NCBI GenBank assembly: GCA_965261585.1
Contig: CBDHDN010000001.1
Location: 62,001 to 126,000 of the forward strand
DNA length: 64,000 bases
From: CBDHDN01 sp965261585
GTDB lineage: Bacteria; Pseudomonadota; Alphaproteobacteria; UBA6615
Reading direction: 5' to 3'
Shown here: positions 35,074 through 43,180 of the stretch, piece by piece
Position numbering within the stretch: position 1 is the first letter of the stretch
How the letters are laid out: each line of letters starts with the position of its first letter
Made by a program: the position numbers and the translations under genes
Notes under the pieces: generated by a model
Database searches by the model: none
What the model saw: the letters and a program-made list of their open reading frames with translations, nothing else
Told to the model about the DNA's origin: nothing

Positions 35074-36474
35074 TGTCGGTAACACGCGATATGTCCGGTT
35101 TATGTACCAGATGATCTGTCCGGTTTTAGAACGCCTCCAAGCCATGGAGGGAGGCGATGCGTCGGACGGAGCAGGTACAGGGACTGAGATTGATGAAGTT
35201 CGAGGAGGTTTACGGGCGCACCCATCGGGGTGGCTTGAGCCAGGCGGAGGCGGCGGAGGTTCTGGGTGTCTCGGAGCGCACCTTCCGGCGCTGGCGCGAC
35301 CGCTACGAGGCGGAGGGAGCCGACGGTCTCTACGACCGCCGCCTGGGCCGCCTCTCGGCGCGGCGCGCGCCGGTGGACGAGGTGGCGCGGGTGCTGGAGT
35401 TGTTCGACACCCGCTACTGGGACTTCACGGCCAAGCACTTCCACGAGAAGCTGGTGGCCGATCACGGCTTCAAGCGCAGCTACAACTGGCTGCGGCTGAG
35501 CTTGCAAGCCCATGGGCGCAGGCGCGCGGCGCCCAGGCGTGGGGCGCACCGGCGCAAGCGGCCGCGCCGTGCCCTGCCCGGCATGATGTTGCACCAGGAC
35601 GGCTCGAGCCACGAGTGGGTCCCCGGTCGATGGTGGGACCTGATCGTCACCATGGACGATGCGACCAGCGATATCTACTCGGCCTTCTTCGTCGCCGAAG
35701 AGGGCACCATGTCGAGCTTCCAGGGGGTGTCCGAGGCGATCCGGGCCAAGGGCCTGTTCTGCTCGCTCTACGCCGCGCGCCAGCCACTACTGGAACACGC
35801 CCGAGGCCGGCGGCAAGGTGGACAAGGACACCCCGACCCAGGTCGGCCGCGCCCTGGCGCAGCTCGGCATCGAGTTGATCCCGGCCTACTCGCCCGAGGC
35901 AAGGGGGCGCTCGGAGCGCATGTTCGGCACCTTGCAGAAGCGCCTGCCCCAGGAACTCAGGCTCGCCGGCATCACCGACATGGTCGAGGTCAACCGCTTC
36001 CTCAAGGAGGTCTTCCTGCCACAACACAACGCCCGCTTCGCGACCCCGGCCGAGGACCAGGGCACCGCCTTCGTCCCCTTCACCGGCGCGCTCGACGACA
36101 TCCTGTGCATCCACGAGGAACGCACCGTCTCAAACGACAACACGGTGCGCTACAAGCGCCTGGCACTTCAGATCCCCGCCGGCCGCCACCGCCGCCATTA
36201 CGTCAAGGCCAGGGTCCGCGTCCACGAATACCCCGACGGCACAATGGCCGTCTTCCATGGACCGCGATGTCTGGCGCGATACCACGCCGATGGCCAACCG
36301 ATCGACAGCCAAACCCGCGAGGCCGCGTGACCCGCTTCGACGCGACCGACCGGCGCCCTGTGGACAAGTGGACAGCCGCTCCGCGACCGACCACTTCCCC
36401 ACAGGGCCAGAAACCGCAACAGAAGCGGTCAACTCATATGGTACATAAACCGGTCAACTCAGAATGTTCTCGAC
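35074..36474 (+). mobile_element. ISNCY (IS1202-like) element, copy 1
   Basis: It is flanked by a 17-bp perfect direct repeat ATTGGCACGCAAGGGAT (35057-35073 and 36475-36491), an unusually long target duplication as known for IS1202-like elements. The inverted ends share GTCG..AACA and CCGGTTTATGTACCA. The transposase has lost 2 bases. The element split the original divergent promoter between the FAD oxidase and the GntR regulator. Confidence 0.85.
35157..36330 (+). pseudogene. ISNCY transposase, frameshifted
   Basis: The first frame (to about 35775) has the helix-turn-helix LSQAEAAEVLGVSERTFRRWRDR and the start of the DDE domain (DLIVTMDDATSDIYSAFF). The second frame carries the rest (SHYWNTPEAGGK, IPAYSPEARGRSERMFGTLQ, VFHGPRCLARYHADGQP). 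Comparison with copy 2 shows GACCGC there against GCGC here in the codons for YADRASHY, a 2-bp deletion that explains the break. Confidence 0.92.
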
Positions 36475-36502
36475 ATTGGCACGCAAGGGATGGACCGCTG
36501 GG

Positions 36503-37420
36503 ATGGACAAGGTAGAAATCGCAGACTCGAAGCTGAGCTCGCGCCGCGCCCGGTTGGCGCAGCAGATCCTTGCGCACATCCGCCGGCACGACCTGCCCAA
36601 GGGGCACCATCTCACCGAGGAGAGGCTTGCGTCGGTTTTCCAGATCTCCCGTTCGCCGATCCACGCGGCGCTGCAGCTGTTGAGCAGCCACGGCGTCGTC
36701 GAGGCGCGGCCCTATCACGGCTTCTTCCTCGCCAAGAGCATCAGTGGACTCGGCGAGGTCGGCATCGACGTTCCGCCGACCAAGGACGAGGCGCTGTACG
36801 AGCGCATCATCGACGCCCACGTGTCCGGCCGCATCGGCGCCGTCGTCAACCAGATCGACCTCATGCGGCAGTTCCAGGTCGGCCGCAACGTGGTCGAGCG
36901 CACGCTCGCGCGTATGGCCGACGAGCGGTTGATCGAACGCGGGGCCGGACAGGGCTGGGCCTTCATGCCCTCGCTCAACACGGCCGAGGCCCGGCAGTCG
37001 AGCTACCAGGTGCGCCTGGCGTTGGAGCCCGCCGGTATCCTGTTGCCGCAGTTCCGTGTCGACCGCGATGCCCTTGCACGCTCGCGCCGCGCCCACCTGG
37101 ACTACACGGCGCGCGCCGGCAAGCGCCGGTCGAAGCGCTCATGGCGCTACGAGATCGACTCGTCGTTCCACGACATGATCGCCGCGTTCACCGGGAACGC
37201 GTTCTGGATCGAGGCCATTCGCCGCCAGAACCGGTTGCGGCGGCTGCTCGAATTCCGCGGCTATGTCAGCGCCGATCGTGTCAACGAATGGTGCAGCGAG
37301 CACCTGGCGATCATGGATGCGCTCGCGGCCGGCGACCGCCAACACGCGGCCGATTTGATGCAACGCCATCTCACTCAGGCCAGCGTCGACGTGCAGGGCG
37401 CCGGCGCGGTGTCCCCGTGA
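36503..37420 (+). CDS. GntR-family regulator with two winged helices and an FCD-like domain
   Basis: 305 aa from the ATG at 36503. The first winged helix spans about residues 10-75 (LTEERLASVFQISRSPIHAA, LLSSHGVVEARPYHGFF). A second winged-helix-like unit follows at about 95-160 (LMRQFQVGRNVVERTLARMADE, LIERGAGQGWAF). The C-terminal helical part (about 170-300) is FCD-like with FHDMIAAFTGN and HLAIMDALAAGD. It probably controls both arms of the cluster. The ISNCY element ends 28 bp upstream, so its own promoter is likely altered. Confidence 0.88.
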   Translation: MDKVEIADSKLSSRRARLAQQILAHIRRHDLPKGHHLTEERLASVFQISRSPIHAALQLLSSHGVVEARPYHGFFLAKSISGLGEVGIDVPPTKDEALYERIIDAHVSGRIGAVVNQIDLMRQFQVGRNVVERTLARMADERLIERGAGQGWAFMPSLNTAEARQSSYQVRLALEPAGILLPQFRVDRDALARSRRAHLDYTARAGKRRSKRSWRYEIDSSFHDMIAAFTGNAFWIEAIRRQNRLRRLLEFRGYVSADRVNEWCSEHLAIMDALAAGDRQHAADLMQRHLTQASVDVQGAGAVSP

Positions 37421-37456
37421 CAACCGCTTGTCCGCGTTCGATGTTCTGTGATTGTA

Positions 37457-37469
37457 ATTGTACAAAGTG
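37457..37469 (+). promoter_or_regulatory. Candidate GntR operator, transporter side
   Basis: ATTGTACAAAGTG, containing the palindrome TTGTACAA, lies 57 bp upstream of the binding-protein start and matches the 13-mer at 35030-35042. See that entry for the shared pattern. Confidence 0.5.
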
Positions 37470-37525
37470 AGGCATACGATACTCTAGTCAAGAAAATGTC
37501 GACCAATCTGGGAGGAGGTAAGCCG

Positions 37526-38398
37526 ATGTTTTTCCGTTCGCAAGGGTTGCTTCTCGGCCTGATGACGGCGGGTGCCGTCCTCATCAGCGGTGCGGCCGTC
37601 GCCCAGTCGAAGCCCGACCTGCCGGCCGGCGCGCTGCTCAAGTCGGGCGTGCTCCAAATGGGTGCCGACTTTGCCGCCGCGCCGAATCAGTTCATCGATG
37701 CCAGCGGCAAGATGGATGGCCTCAACGTCGACATGTGCGGTGAGGCCGCCGCGCGGCTCGGGCTGGAGCTGGAGTGGACGAACCTGGCGTTTCCAGGGCT
37801 GGTGCCGGGGCTTCAGGCCAGTCGCTATGACGGCCTCTGCACGTCGATCTTCATCAACCCCAAGCGCAAGGAGATCATGCAGATGGTCGCCTATGTGCAG
37901 TGGGGCGAGGGCCTGATGGTCCGCACCGACGACTCGCTGGTCGTCAACTGCACGCCGGCGATCGGCAATCAGGCCAGCTACAACGGCTGCTTCGACCAGT
38001 TGGCCGGTGAAACCGTGGCGGTCGCCGCCGCGGGCACGACGAACCAGCATCTGATCGCCGAAAGCGACCGGATGAAGGGGGCCGGCATGACCGCCATCAA
38101 CATCCGCGCCTTCGACACCACTGCCGATGCGATCCAGGCGGTCGTCAGCGGCCAGGCCGACGCGGCCTACCTCAACGATCCGCAGGCCCACTTCTATCTG
38201 AGCCGCAATCCCGGCTACGTGATGCCGTTCGCCGCGGCCTATCCCAACACCCTGGCGCTGGCCACGCTGAAGGAGAACCGGCCGCTCGCCGATGCGCTGC
38301 AGTGGGCGCTCGAGCAGATGAAGGCCGACGGCACGTATCAGCAGATCGTCGACAAGTGGGGCGTCGCCGGCGTGACGGATTTCGTGATCAATCCGTAA
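37526..38398 (+). CDS. ABC transporter substrate-binding protein, polar amino acid type
   Basis: 290 aa from the ATG at 37526, preceded by GGAGGAGG. A Sec signal peptide ends GAAVAQS (about residue 25). The mature part is a family 3 solute-binding fold: LKSGVLQMGADFAAAPNQF, GLNVDMCGEAAARLGLELEW, YDGLCTSIF and ALEQMKADGTYQQIVDKWGV at the end. It delivers a small nitrogen compound to the two permeases encoded downstream. Confidence 0.93.
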   Translation: MFFRSQGLLLGLMTAGAVLISGAAVAQSKPDLPAGALLKSGVLQMGADFAAAPNQFIDASGKMDGLNVDMCGEAAARLGLELEWTNLAFPGLVPGLQASRYDGLCTSIFINPKRKEIMQMVAYVQWGEGLMVRTDDSLVVNCTPAIGNQASYNGCFDQLAGETVAVAAAGTTNQHLIAESDRMKGAGMTAINIRAFDTTADAIQAVVSGQADAAYLNDPQAHFYLSRNPGYVMPFAAAYPNTLALATLKENRPLADALQWALEQMKADGTYQQIVDKWGVAGVTDFVINP

Positions 38399-38544
38399 CG
38401 GCGTCTCGCGCGTGATCGACTAAGCTGTCACGGACCGGCCCGCCGGACAGGCGGGTCGGTACCGCTCGGCCCGGCGCGCCGAAGCACAAGGTCGCCAGTT
38501 CCCCATAGTCACCGAATACCGAAAGGCCGGTGGCAGCCGCAGGC

Positions 38545-39255
38545 ATGAGTTGGTCCTGGGAGACATTCCTAGCCTACATCGGTGATCCGTTGTTCGTGCG
38601 TGCGGCCCTGGTGACCTTGTGGGTCGCCATCGTCAGCCAGATCATCGGCGTCGTCGTCGGCCTTGGCGTCGCCCTCATGCAATTGGCGCAGAACCCGGTC
38701 GTGCGGGCGGTCGCGAACGCTCATGTCTGGTTCTGGCGCGGCTCGCCGCTGCTCGTACAGCTGTTTTTGCTGTTCTTCGGGCTGCCGCAGCTCGGCATTC
38801 GGCTCAACGTTATAGAAGCCGGGCTGATCGGGCTCGGCCTCAATGCCTCCGCCTTCATGGCCGAAATCATCCGTGGCACGATCCTGTCGGTCGACCGCGG
38901 CGAAATCGAGGCGGCGCGCTCGCTCGGCATGGGCCGGGGCGAGACGATGTCCCACGTCATCCTGCCCCAGGCGGCGCGGCTGATCGTGCCGCCGCTCGGC
39001 AACGAGTTCCTTTCCAACCTGCGGACGACGTCGCTGTTGTCCGTCATCTCGTTCGAGGAATTGCTGCGCGTCACGACGCTCGCCATCAACGAGACGTTCC
39101 GGGCGATCGAACTCTACGCGGTCGCGGCGCTCTACTACCTGGCGATGACGACGGTCTGGATCCTGATCCAGGCCGCGATCGAACGCCGTCTGGCGGCCGG
39201 CTCGGATCGGCACCGCGTGCCGCGCCGGCCCTTCCGGTTCGCTTTCAAGGTTTAG
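38545..39255 (+). CDS. ABC transporter permease, HisM/HisQ type
   Basis: 236 aa from MSWSWETF at 38545, which aligns with the start of the fused permease MGWNWAIFF; a GTG at 38530 is an alternative. The sequence has four or five membrane helices, WFWRGSPLLVQLFLLFFGLPQ, and the EAA loop EIEAARSLGMGRGETMSHVILPQAARLIVPPLGNEF. It lies 146 bp after the binding-protein gene. It is the stand-alone one of two permeases in this system. Confidence 0.93.
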   Translation: MSWSWETFLAYIGDPLFVRAALVTLWVAIVSQIIGVVVGLGVALMQLAQNPVVRAVANAHVWFWRGSPLLVQLFLLFFGLPQLGIRLNVIEAGLIGLGLNASAFMAEIIRGTILSVDRGEIEAARSLGMGRGETMSHVILPQAARLIVPPLGNEFLSNLRTTSLLSVISFEELLRVTTLAINETFRAIELYAVAALYYLAMTTVWILIQAAIERRLAAGSDRHRVPRRPFRFAFKV

Positions 39256-39270
39256 TAGCGGAGAATTGGC

Positions 39271-40386
39271 ATGAGTCAAGCAAAGCGAACACGCGTCATC
39301 CTATGGGGCCTGGGCGCTCTCGGTGGCCGCGTCGTCACGGCGTTCGGCGCCGGCGTCGACGACCTCGAAATCGTCGGCGCCGTCGATCACGACACGCGCC
39401 TAGAGGGCCGCAGTCTGGCGGCGGCCTTTCCTGAGGACTCTGCGCCGGACGTGCCGATCCACGGGGACCTGCCGTCGTGCGTCGCGGCCCTGCCACGGCC
39501 GGCCGACGTCCTCTATCACATGACCGAATCCCATGTGCCGACGATCCAGCCGCAGCTCGAGCAGGCGATGGCGGCTGGGCTGAACGTCGTCTCGGCGTCG
39601 GAGGGCATGTTTCACCCGGGCCTGCGGTTTTCCGAAGTCGCGCGCGCGCTCGATGCCTGCGCCGTCGCGAACGGGGTCAGCGTCGTTGGCTGCGGCATCA
39701 ACCCCGGCTTCGTCTTCGATACCCTCGTGCTGGTCCTCGGCCGGGTCACGACGGCCGTGACCGGCCTCGCGACCTCGCGGGTCATCGACGTTACCGGCAC
39801 CGGCCTGCACGATATCGACCATGTCGGCTTCGGCCTGCCGCCGGACGAGTTCGAGGCGAAGCTGGCGACCGGCCGCATCGTCGGCCACATGTCGATGCCC
39901 GAATCAATCGCCGCCGTCGGTGAGCGCTTCGGCCTGGCCGTCGACCGCATCGAGGAGAGTTGGCAGGCCCACACGAGCGCCGAGCCGATCGACTCCGGCT
40001 CCGATCTCGGCACGATCGAGCCGGGCCGCGTCGTCGGCATCGCTCAGCGCGGCCGCGGCTTCGTCGGCGACAAGGCCGCCGTGACGATGAGCTTGGCGAT
40101 GTTCTACCAGCCGGAGCGCTTCGGCCAGGAACAGATCGACGACATCGTCATCGAGGGGACGCACCGCGTGCATGCGACGCTGTCGCCTGCCGCCGTGTCG
40201 ATTCAAGGCGCCGGTCTGATGATCATGAACGCGACGCACGATGTCATCGCAGCGCCACCGGGCTTGCGCAACGTGCTCGATTTCTCGATCGGCGGCCGCC
40301 GCCGCGGCGGCTTCGAGCTGGTCGTCGACCCGGCGCGGCCGCCGGTGCCGGGCACGACCTGGCTCGTGCGCCAGGCGCTGTCATGA
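39271..40386 (+). CDS. DapB-like NAD(P)-dependent dehydrogenase (2,4-diaminopentanoate dehydrogenase type)
   Basis: 371 aa. The Rossmann motif VILWGLGALGGRVV is at residues 8-22, then DVLYHMTESHVPTI and GCGINPGFVFDTLVL. The length and the last motif fit the dihydrodipicolinate-reductase-like family that includes 2,4-diaminopentanoate dehydrogenase, not the 270-residue lysine-pathway DapB. It lies 15 bp after the permease gene and before the fused transporter gene, so its substrate probably comes from the imported compound. Confidence 0.85.
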   Translation: MSQAKRTRVILWGLGALGGRVVTAFGAGVDDLEIVGAVDHDTRLEGRSLAAAFPEDSAPDVPIHGDLPSCVAALPRPADVLYHMTESHVPTIQPQLEQAMAAGLNVVSASEGMFHPGLRFSEVARALDACAVANGVSVVGCGINPGFVFDTLVLVLGRVTTAVTGLATSRVIDVTGTGLHDIDHVGFGLPPDEFEAKLATGRIVGHMSMPESIAAVGERFGLAVDRIEESWQAHTSAEPIDSGSDLGTIEPGRVVGIAQRGRGFVGDKAAVTMSLAMFYQPERFGQEQIDDIVIEGTHRVHATLSPAAVSIQGAGLMIMNATHDVIAAPPGLRNVLDFSIGGRRRGGFELVVDPARPPVPGTTWLVRQALS

Positions 40387-40418
40387 CCACGGGCCGGAGG
40401 CGCCGCCGGGTGATCTAG

Positions 40419-41963
40419 ATGGGCTGGAACTGGGCCATATTCTTCGATGCGCTGTCGTCGCCGCTGTTGCTGCGCGCGGCGTGGACGACGGTCTGGGTCG
40501 CCGTCGTCGCCCAGATCATCGGCACCATCATCGGCATCCTCGTCGCGCCGACGCTGCTGTCCCGGCACGCCTTGGTCCGGGCACCGGCCCAGGGCTACCG
40601 GTGGCTGTTCCAGGGCACGCCGCTGTTGGTCCAGATCCTCGCCTTCTTCGCCGTGCTGCCGCAGCTCGGCCTGACGCTCGGCATCGTTACGTCGGGGCTG
40701 TTGGCGCTCGGCCTCAACGAAGGCGCCCGCATGGCCGAGATCGCGCGCGCCGGCTTGATGTCGGTCGACGTCGGCCAGCGCGAGGCGGCGCTGTCGCTCG
40801 GCCTCAAACGCTGGCAGATATTCGTGTTCGTCGTGCTGCCCCAGGCGGTGAAGGTGATCATTCCGCCGCTCGGCAACAACTTCAACTACATGCTGAAGGC
40901 GACGTCGCTCCTGGCCGCCATCTCGTTCGCCGAGCTGCTGCGCACATCGCAGCAGATGGCGCAGTTCACGACCCGGCCGCTCGAGGTCTACAGCGCCGCG
41001 ACGATCTATTACCTGGCGATGACCAGCATCTGGGACGCCGTGCAGCGCCGCCTCGAACGCTGGGCCGACGCGGCCGGAGCGGAGTGCGGCCGCGCGCTGT
41101 GGCAGCGCCGGCGCGGTCAGCCCGCGATCGAGCCGGCGGTCGAGACGTTCCTTGATCGTACCGTCGGCGCCAGCGTGGGCGGCGCGGCGCGGGCGCTCGT
41201 CGAGACCTGCGGCCTGCGCAAACGCTTCGGCACGCACACCGCCCTGGCCGGCATCGACTTCGCGGTCGCGCCGGGTGAGGTCATCGCCATCATCGGGCCT
41301 AGCGGCTGCGGCAAGACGACGCTGCTGCGCTGCCTGAACGCGCTCGCCACACCGGACCGCGGCGCCATCGTCATCGGCGGCGAGGCCGTCGGCATGCGCC
41401 CCGGGCGACGTGGCGGCAAACGCGGCGGCCTCGTCCCGCTGCCGACGCGGGCGATGGATCGCCAGCGCCGCGAGATCGGCTTCGTCTTCCAGCGCTTCCA
41501 CCTGTTCCGGCATCTGACGGCGCTGGACAACGTGGCCCTGGCGCCGCGCCTGGTGCTGCGCAAGTCGCGCGGCGAGGCGCGTGCGCTGGGCCGCGCGCTG
41601 CTCGCCCAGGTCGGCCTCGACAACAAGGCCGACGCCTATCCCAACCAGCTGAGCGGCGGCCAGCAGCAGCGTGTCGCGATCGCCCGGGCGCTGGCGATGA
41701 AGCCGCGCCTGATGCTGTTCGACGAGCCGACATCGGCGCTCGATCCGGAGACCGTACACGAGGTGCTGGACGTGATCCGGGGGCTGGTGCGCGACGGCAT
41801 GACGATCGTCATGGTGACCCACGAGATGGGTTTCGCCCGCGAGGTCGCCGACCGCATCGTCTTCATGAGCGACGGCGACATCGTTGACCAGGCGCCGACC
41901 GAGGCTTTTTTTGCCACCGGCCGCGATCCGCGGACCGAGGAATTCCTGGCCAAGCTGCTGTAG
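40419..41963 (+). CDS. Fused ABC permease-ATPase, polar amino acid type
   Basis: 514 aa. Residues 1-210 are a HisM-type permease with the EAA loop QREAALSLGLKRWQIFVFVVLPQA. A linker of about 60 residues follows. From about 265 a complete ATPase begins: Walker A GPSGCGKTTLLRCL, Q-loop GFVFQRFHLF, signature LSGGQQQRVAIARAL, Walker B LMLFDEPTSALDPE and H-loop VTHEMGF. Normally these are two chains. Together with the separate permease at 38545 it would make the transmembrane pair. Confidence 0.95.
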   Translation: MGWNWAIFFDALSSPLLLRAAWTTVWVAVVAQIIGTIIGILVAPTLLSRHALVRAPAQGYRWLFQGTPLLVQILAFFAVLPQLGLTLGIVTSGLLALGLNEGARMAEIARAGLMSVDVGQREAALSLGLKRWQIFVFVVLPQAVKVIIPPLGNNFNYMLKATSLLAAISFAELLRTSQQMAQFTTRPLEVYSAATIYYLAMTSIWDAVQRRLERWADAAGAECGRALWQRRRGQPAIEPAVETFLDRTVGASVGGAARALVETCGLRKRFGTHTALAGIDFAVAPGEVIAIIGPSGCGKTTLLRCLNALATPDRGAIVIGGEAVGMRPGRRGGKRGGLVPLPTRAMDRQRREIGFVFQRFHLFRHLTALDNVALAPRLVLRKSRGEARALGRALLAQVGLDNKADAYPNQLSGGQQQRVAIARALAMKPRLMLFDEPTSALDPETVHEVLDVIRGLVRDGMTIVMVTHEMGFAREVADRIVFMSDGDIVDQAPTEAFFATGRDPRTEEFLAKLL

Positions 41964-41983
41964 CAAACGAGGGAGGCACGCCA

Positions 41984-42340
41984 GTGGGCGAGAAAATCGA
42001 GTGGACGACCCAGGCCGATGTCAAGAAGGTCTGGATCTTCGAGGGCGACGAATACAGCCACCGGCTCGTGACGAACCGCCGCCAGGGCTGCGAGTCGTTC
42101 TCGTTCCACATCACGACCTATGCGCCGAACTTCGACACGGTCGTCGAGGGCGACGGTCTACACGAGGTCGTCCTGTACTGCCTGGAAGGGGATTCGAAGC
42201 AGATCGTGCTCGACGACGGTCGCGAACGCCACTTCACACCCGGCACCGCGATGTATCTGCCGCGCGATTTTCGCTACCGCCACATCACCGGACCGAAGGG
42301 CCTGGTTGTGGCGGTTGCCTGCACGCCACCGCGCGAATAG
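41984..42340 (+). CDS. Cupin-domain protein
   Basis: 118 aa from a GTG preceded by GAGGGAGGC. A single cupin barrel is suggested by HEVVLYCLEGDSKQIVLDDG and HFTPGTAMYLPRDFRYRHI; the first-motif His pair is incomplete (one His before GLHEVV). It lies 20 bp after the fused transporter gene and closes the operon. It may be an isomerase, epimerase or binding protein for the transported compound. Confidence 0.8.
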   Translation: MGEKIEWTTQADVKKVWIFEGDEYSHRLVTNRRQGCESFSFHITTYAPNFDTVVEGDGLHEVVLYCLEGDSKQIVLDDGRERHFTPGTAMYLPRDFRYRHITGPKGLVVAVACTPPRE

Positions 42341-42385
42341 GCCAAGGCGCCCTGCAGGTCTGTAGTCACTGAAGAGTGATGCGCC

Positions 42386-42571
42386 ATGAACGTACCCATT
42401 CACGATCACACCGTCCTCTATCGCCGCTTCAAACCGGCGCTCGATCAGGCGGTCACGCGGGTGCTGGCGAGCGGACGGCTGGACTGGGGCCCGAGGTGCC
42501 AGCGTTCGAGGTCGCGTTCGCCGACTGGCTGGGTGTTGCTCATGGAGTCGGCACGAACTCCGGCACGGCGG
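42386..42571 (+). pseudogene. DegT/DnrJ/EryC1-type aminotransferase, 5' fragment, frameshifted
   Basis: The start MNVPIHDHTVLYRRFKPALDQ and VTRVLASGRLDWGP match the N-terminus of DegT-family PLP aminotransferases. One base is missing near 42493 (GGCCCGAGG instead of GGCCCGGAGG); in the other frame the sequence continues EVPAFEVAFADWLGVAHGVGTNSGTA, then stops at the left end of the IS21 element. About 60 of some 370 residues remain. Confidence 0.75.
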
Positions 42572-43180
42572 TGAGAACGGCGGCGCAATAATCCCCCACT
42601 GAAGCGGCCGGTTTGGCCGTTGCCCGGCGGCGCAAAAAGGGACCGCCAGTAGCCTTTGGTCGGAACGAGACGACCGAGGGCCGGGGGGATGTATCGAGTG
42701 GAGCTATACGCGCGGGTTCGGCGGACCTGTCACGTCGAGGGGATGAGCATTCGCGAGGCTTCGCGGCTGTTCGGGCTGGACCGCAAGACGGTGCGCAAGA
42801 TGCTGGCGTTCTCGGTGCCGCCGGGGTATCGGCGAGCTGGGCCGCCGAGACGGCCGAAGCTGGATCCGTTCACGGGGATCATCGATCGGATCGTGGAAGA
42901 GGACCGGTCCAGCCACCGCAAGCAACGGCACACGGCGAAGCGCATCTTCGAGCGTCTGTGCGACGAGCACGGGTTCACGGGCGGCTACACCATCGTGAAG
43001 GACCATGTCCGTGAGCGCCGGCTGCGGTCTCGGGAGGTGTTCGTGCCGCTGCATCATGCCGCGGGCCACGCCCAGGTGGACTTCGGCGAGGCGATGGCGG
43101 TGATCGGCGGTGTGGCGGGCAAGGTGCACTTCTTTGCACTGGATCTGCCGCACAGCGACGGCTGCTTCGTGAAGGCCTAG

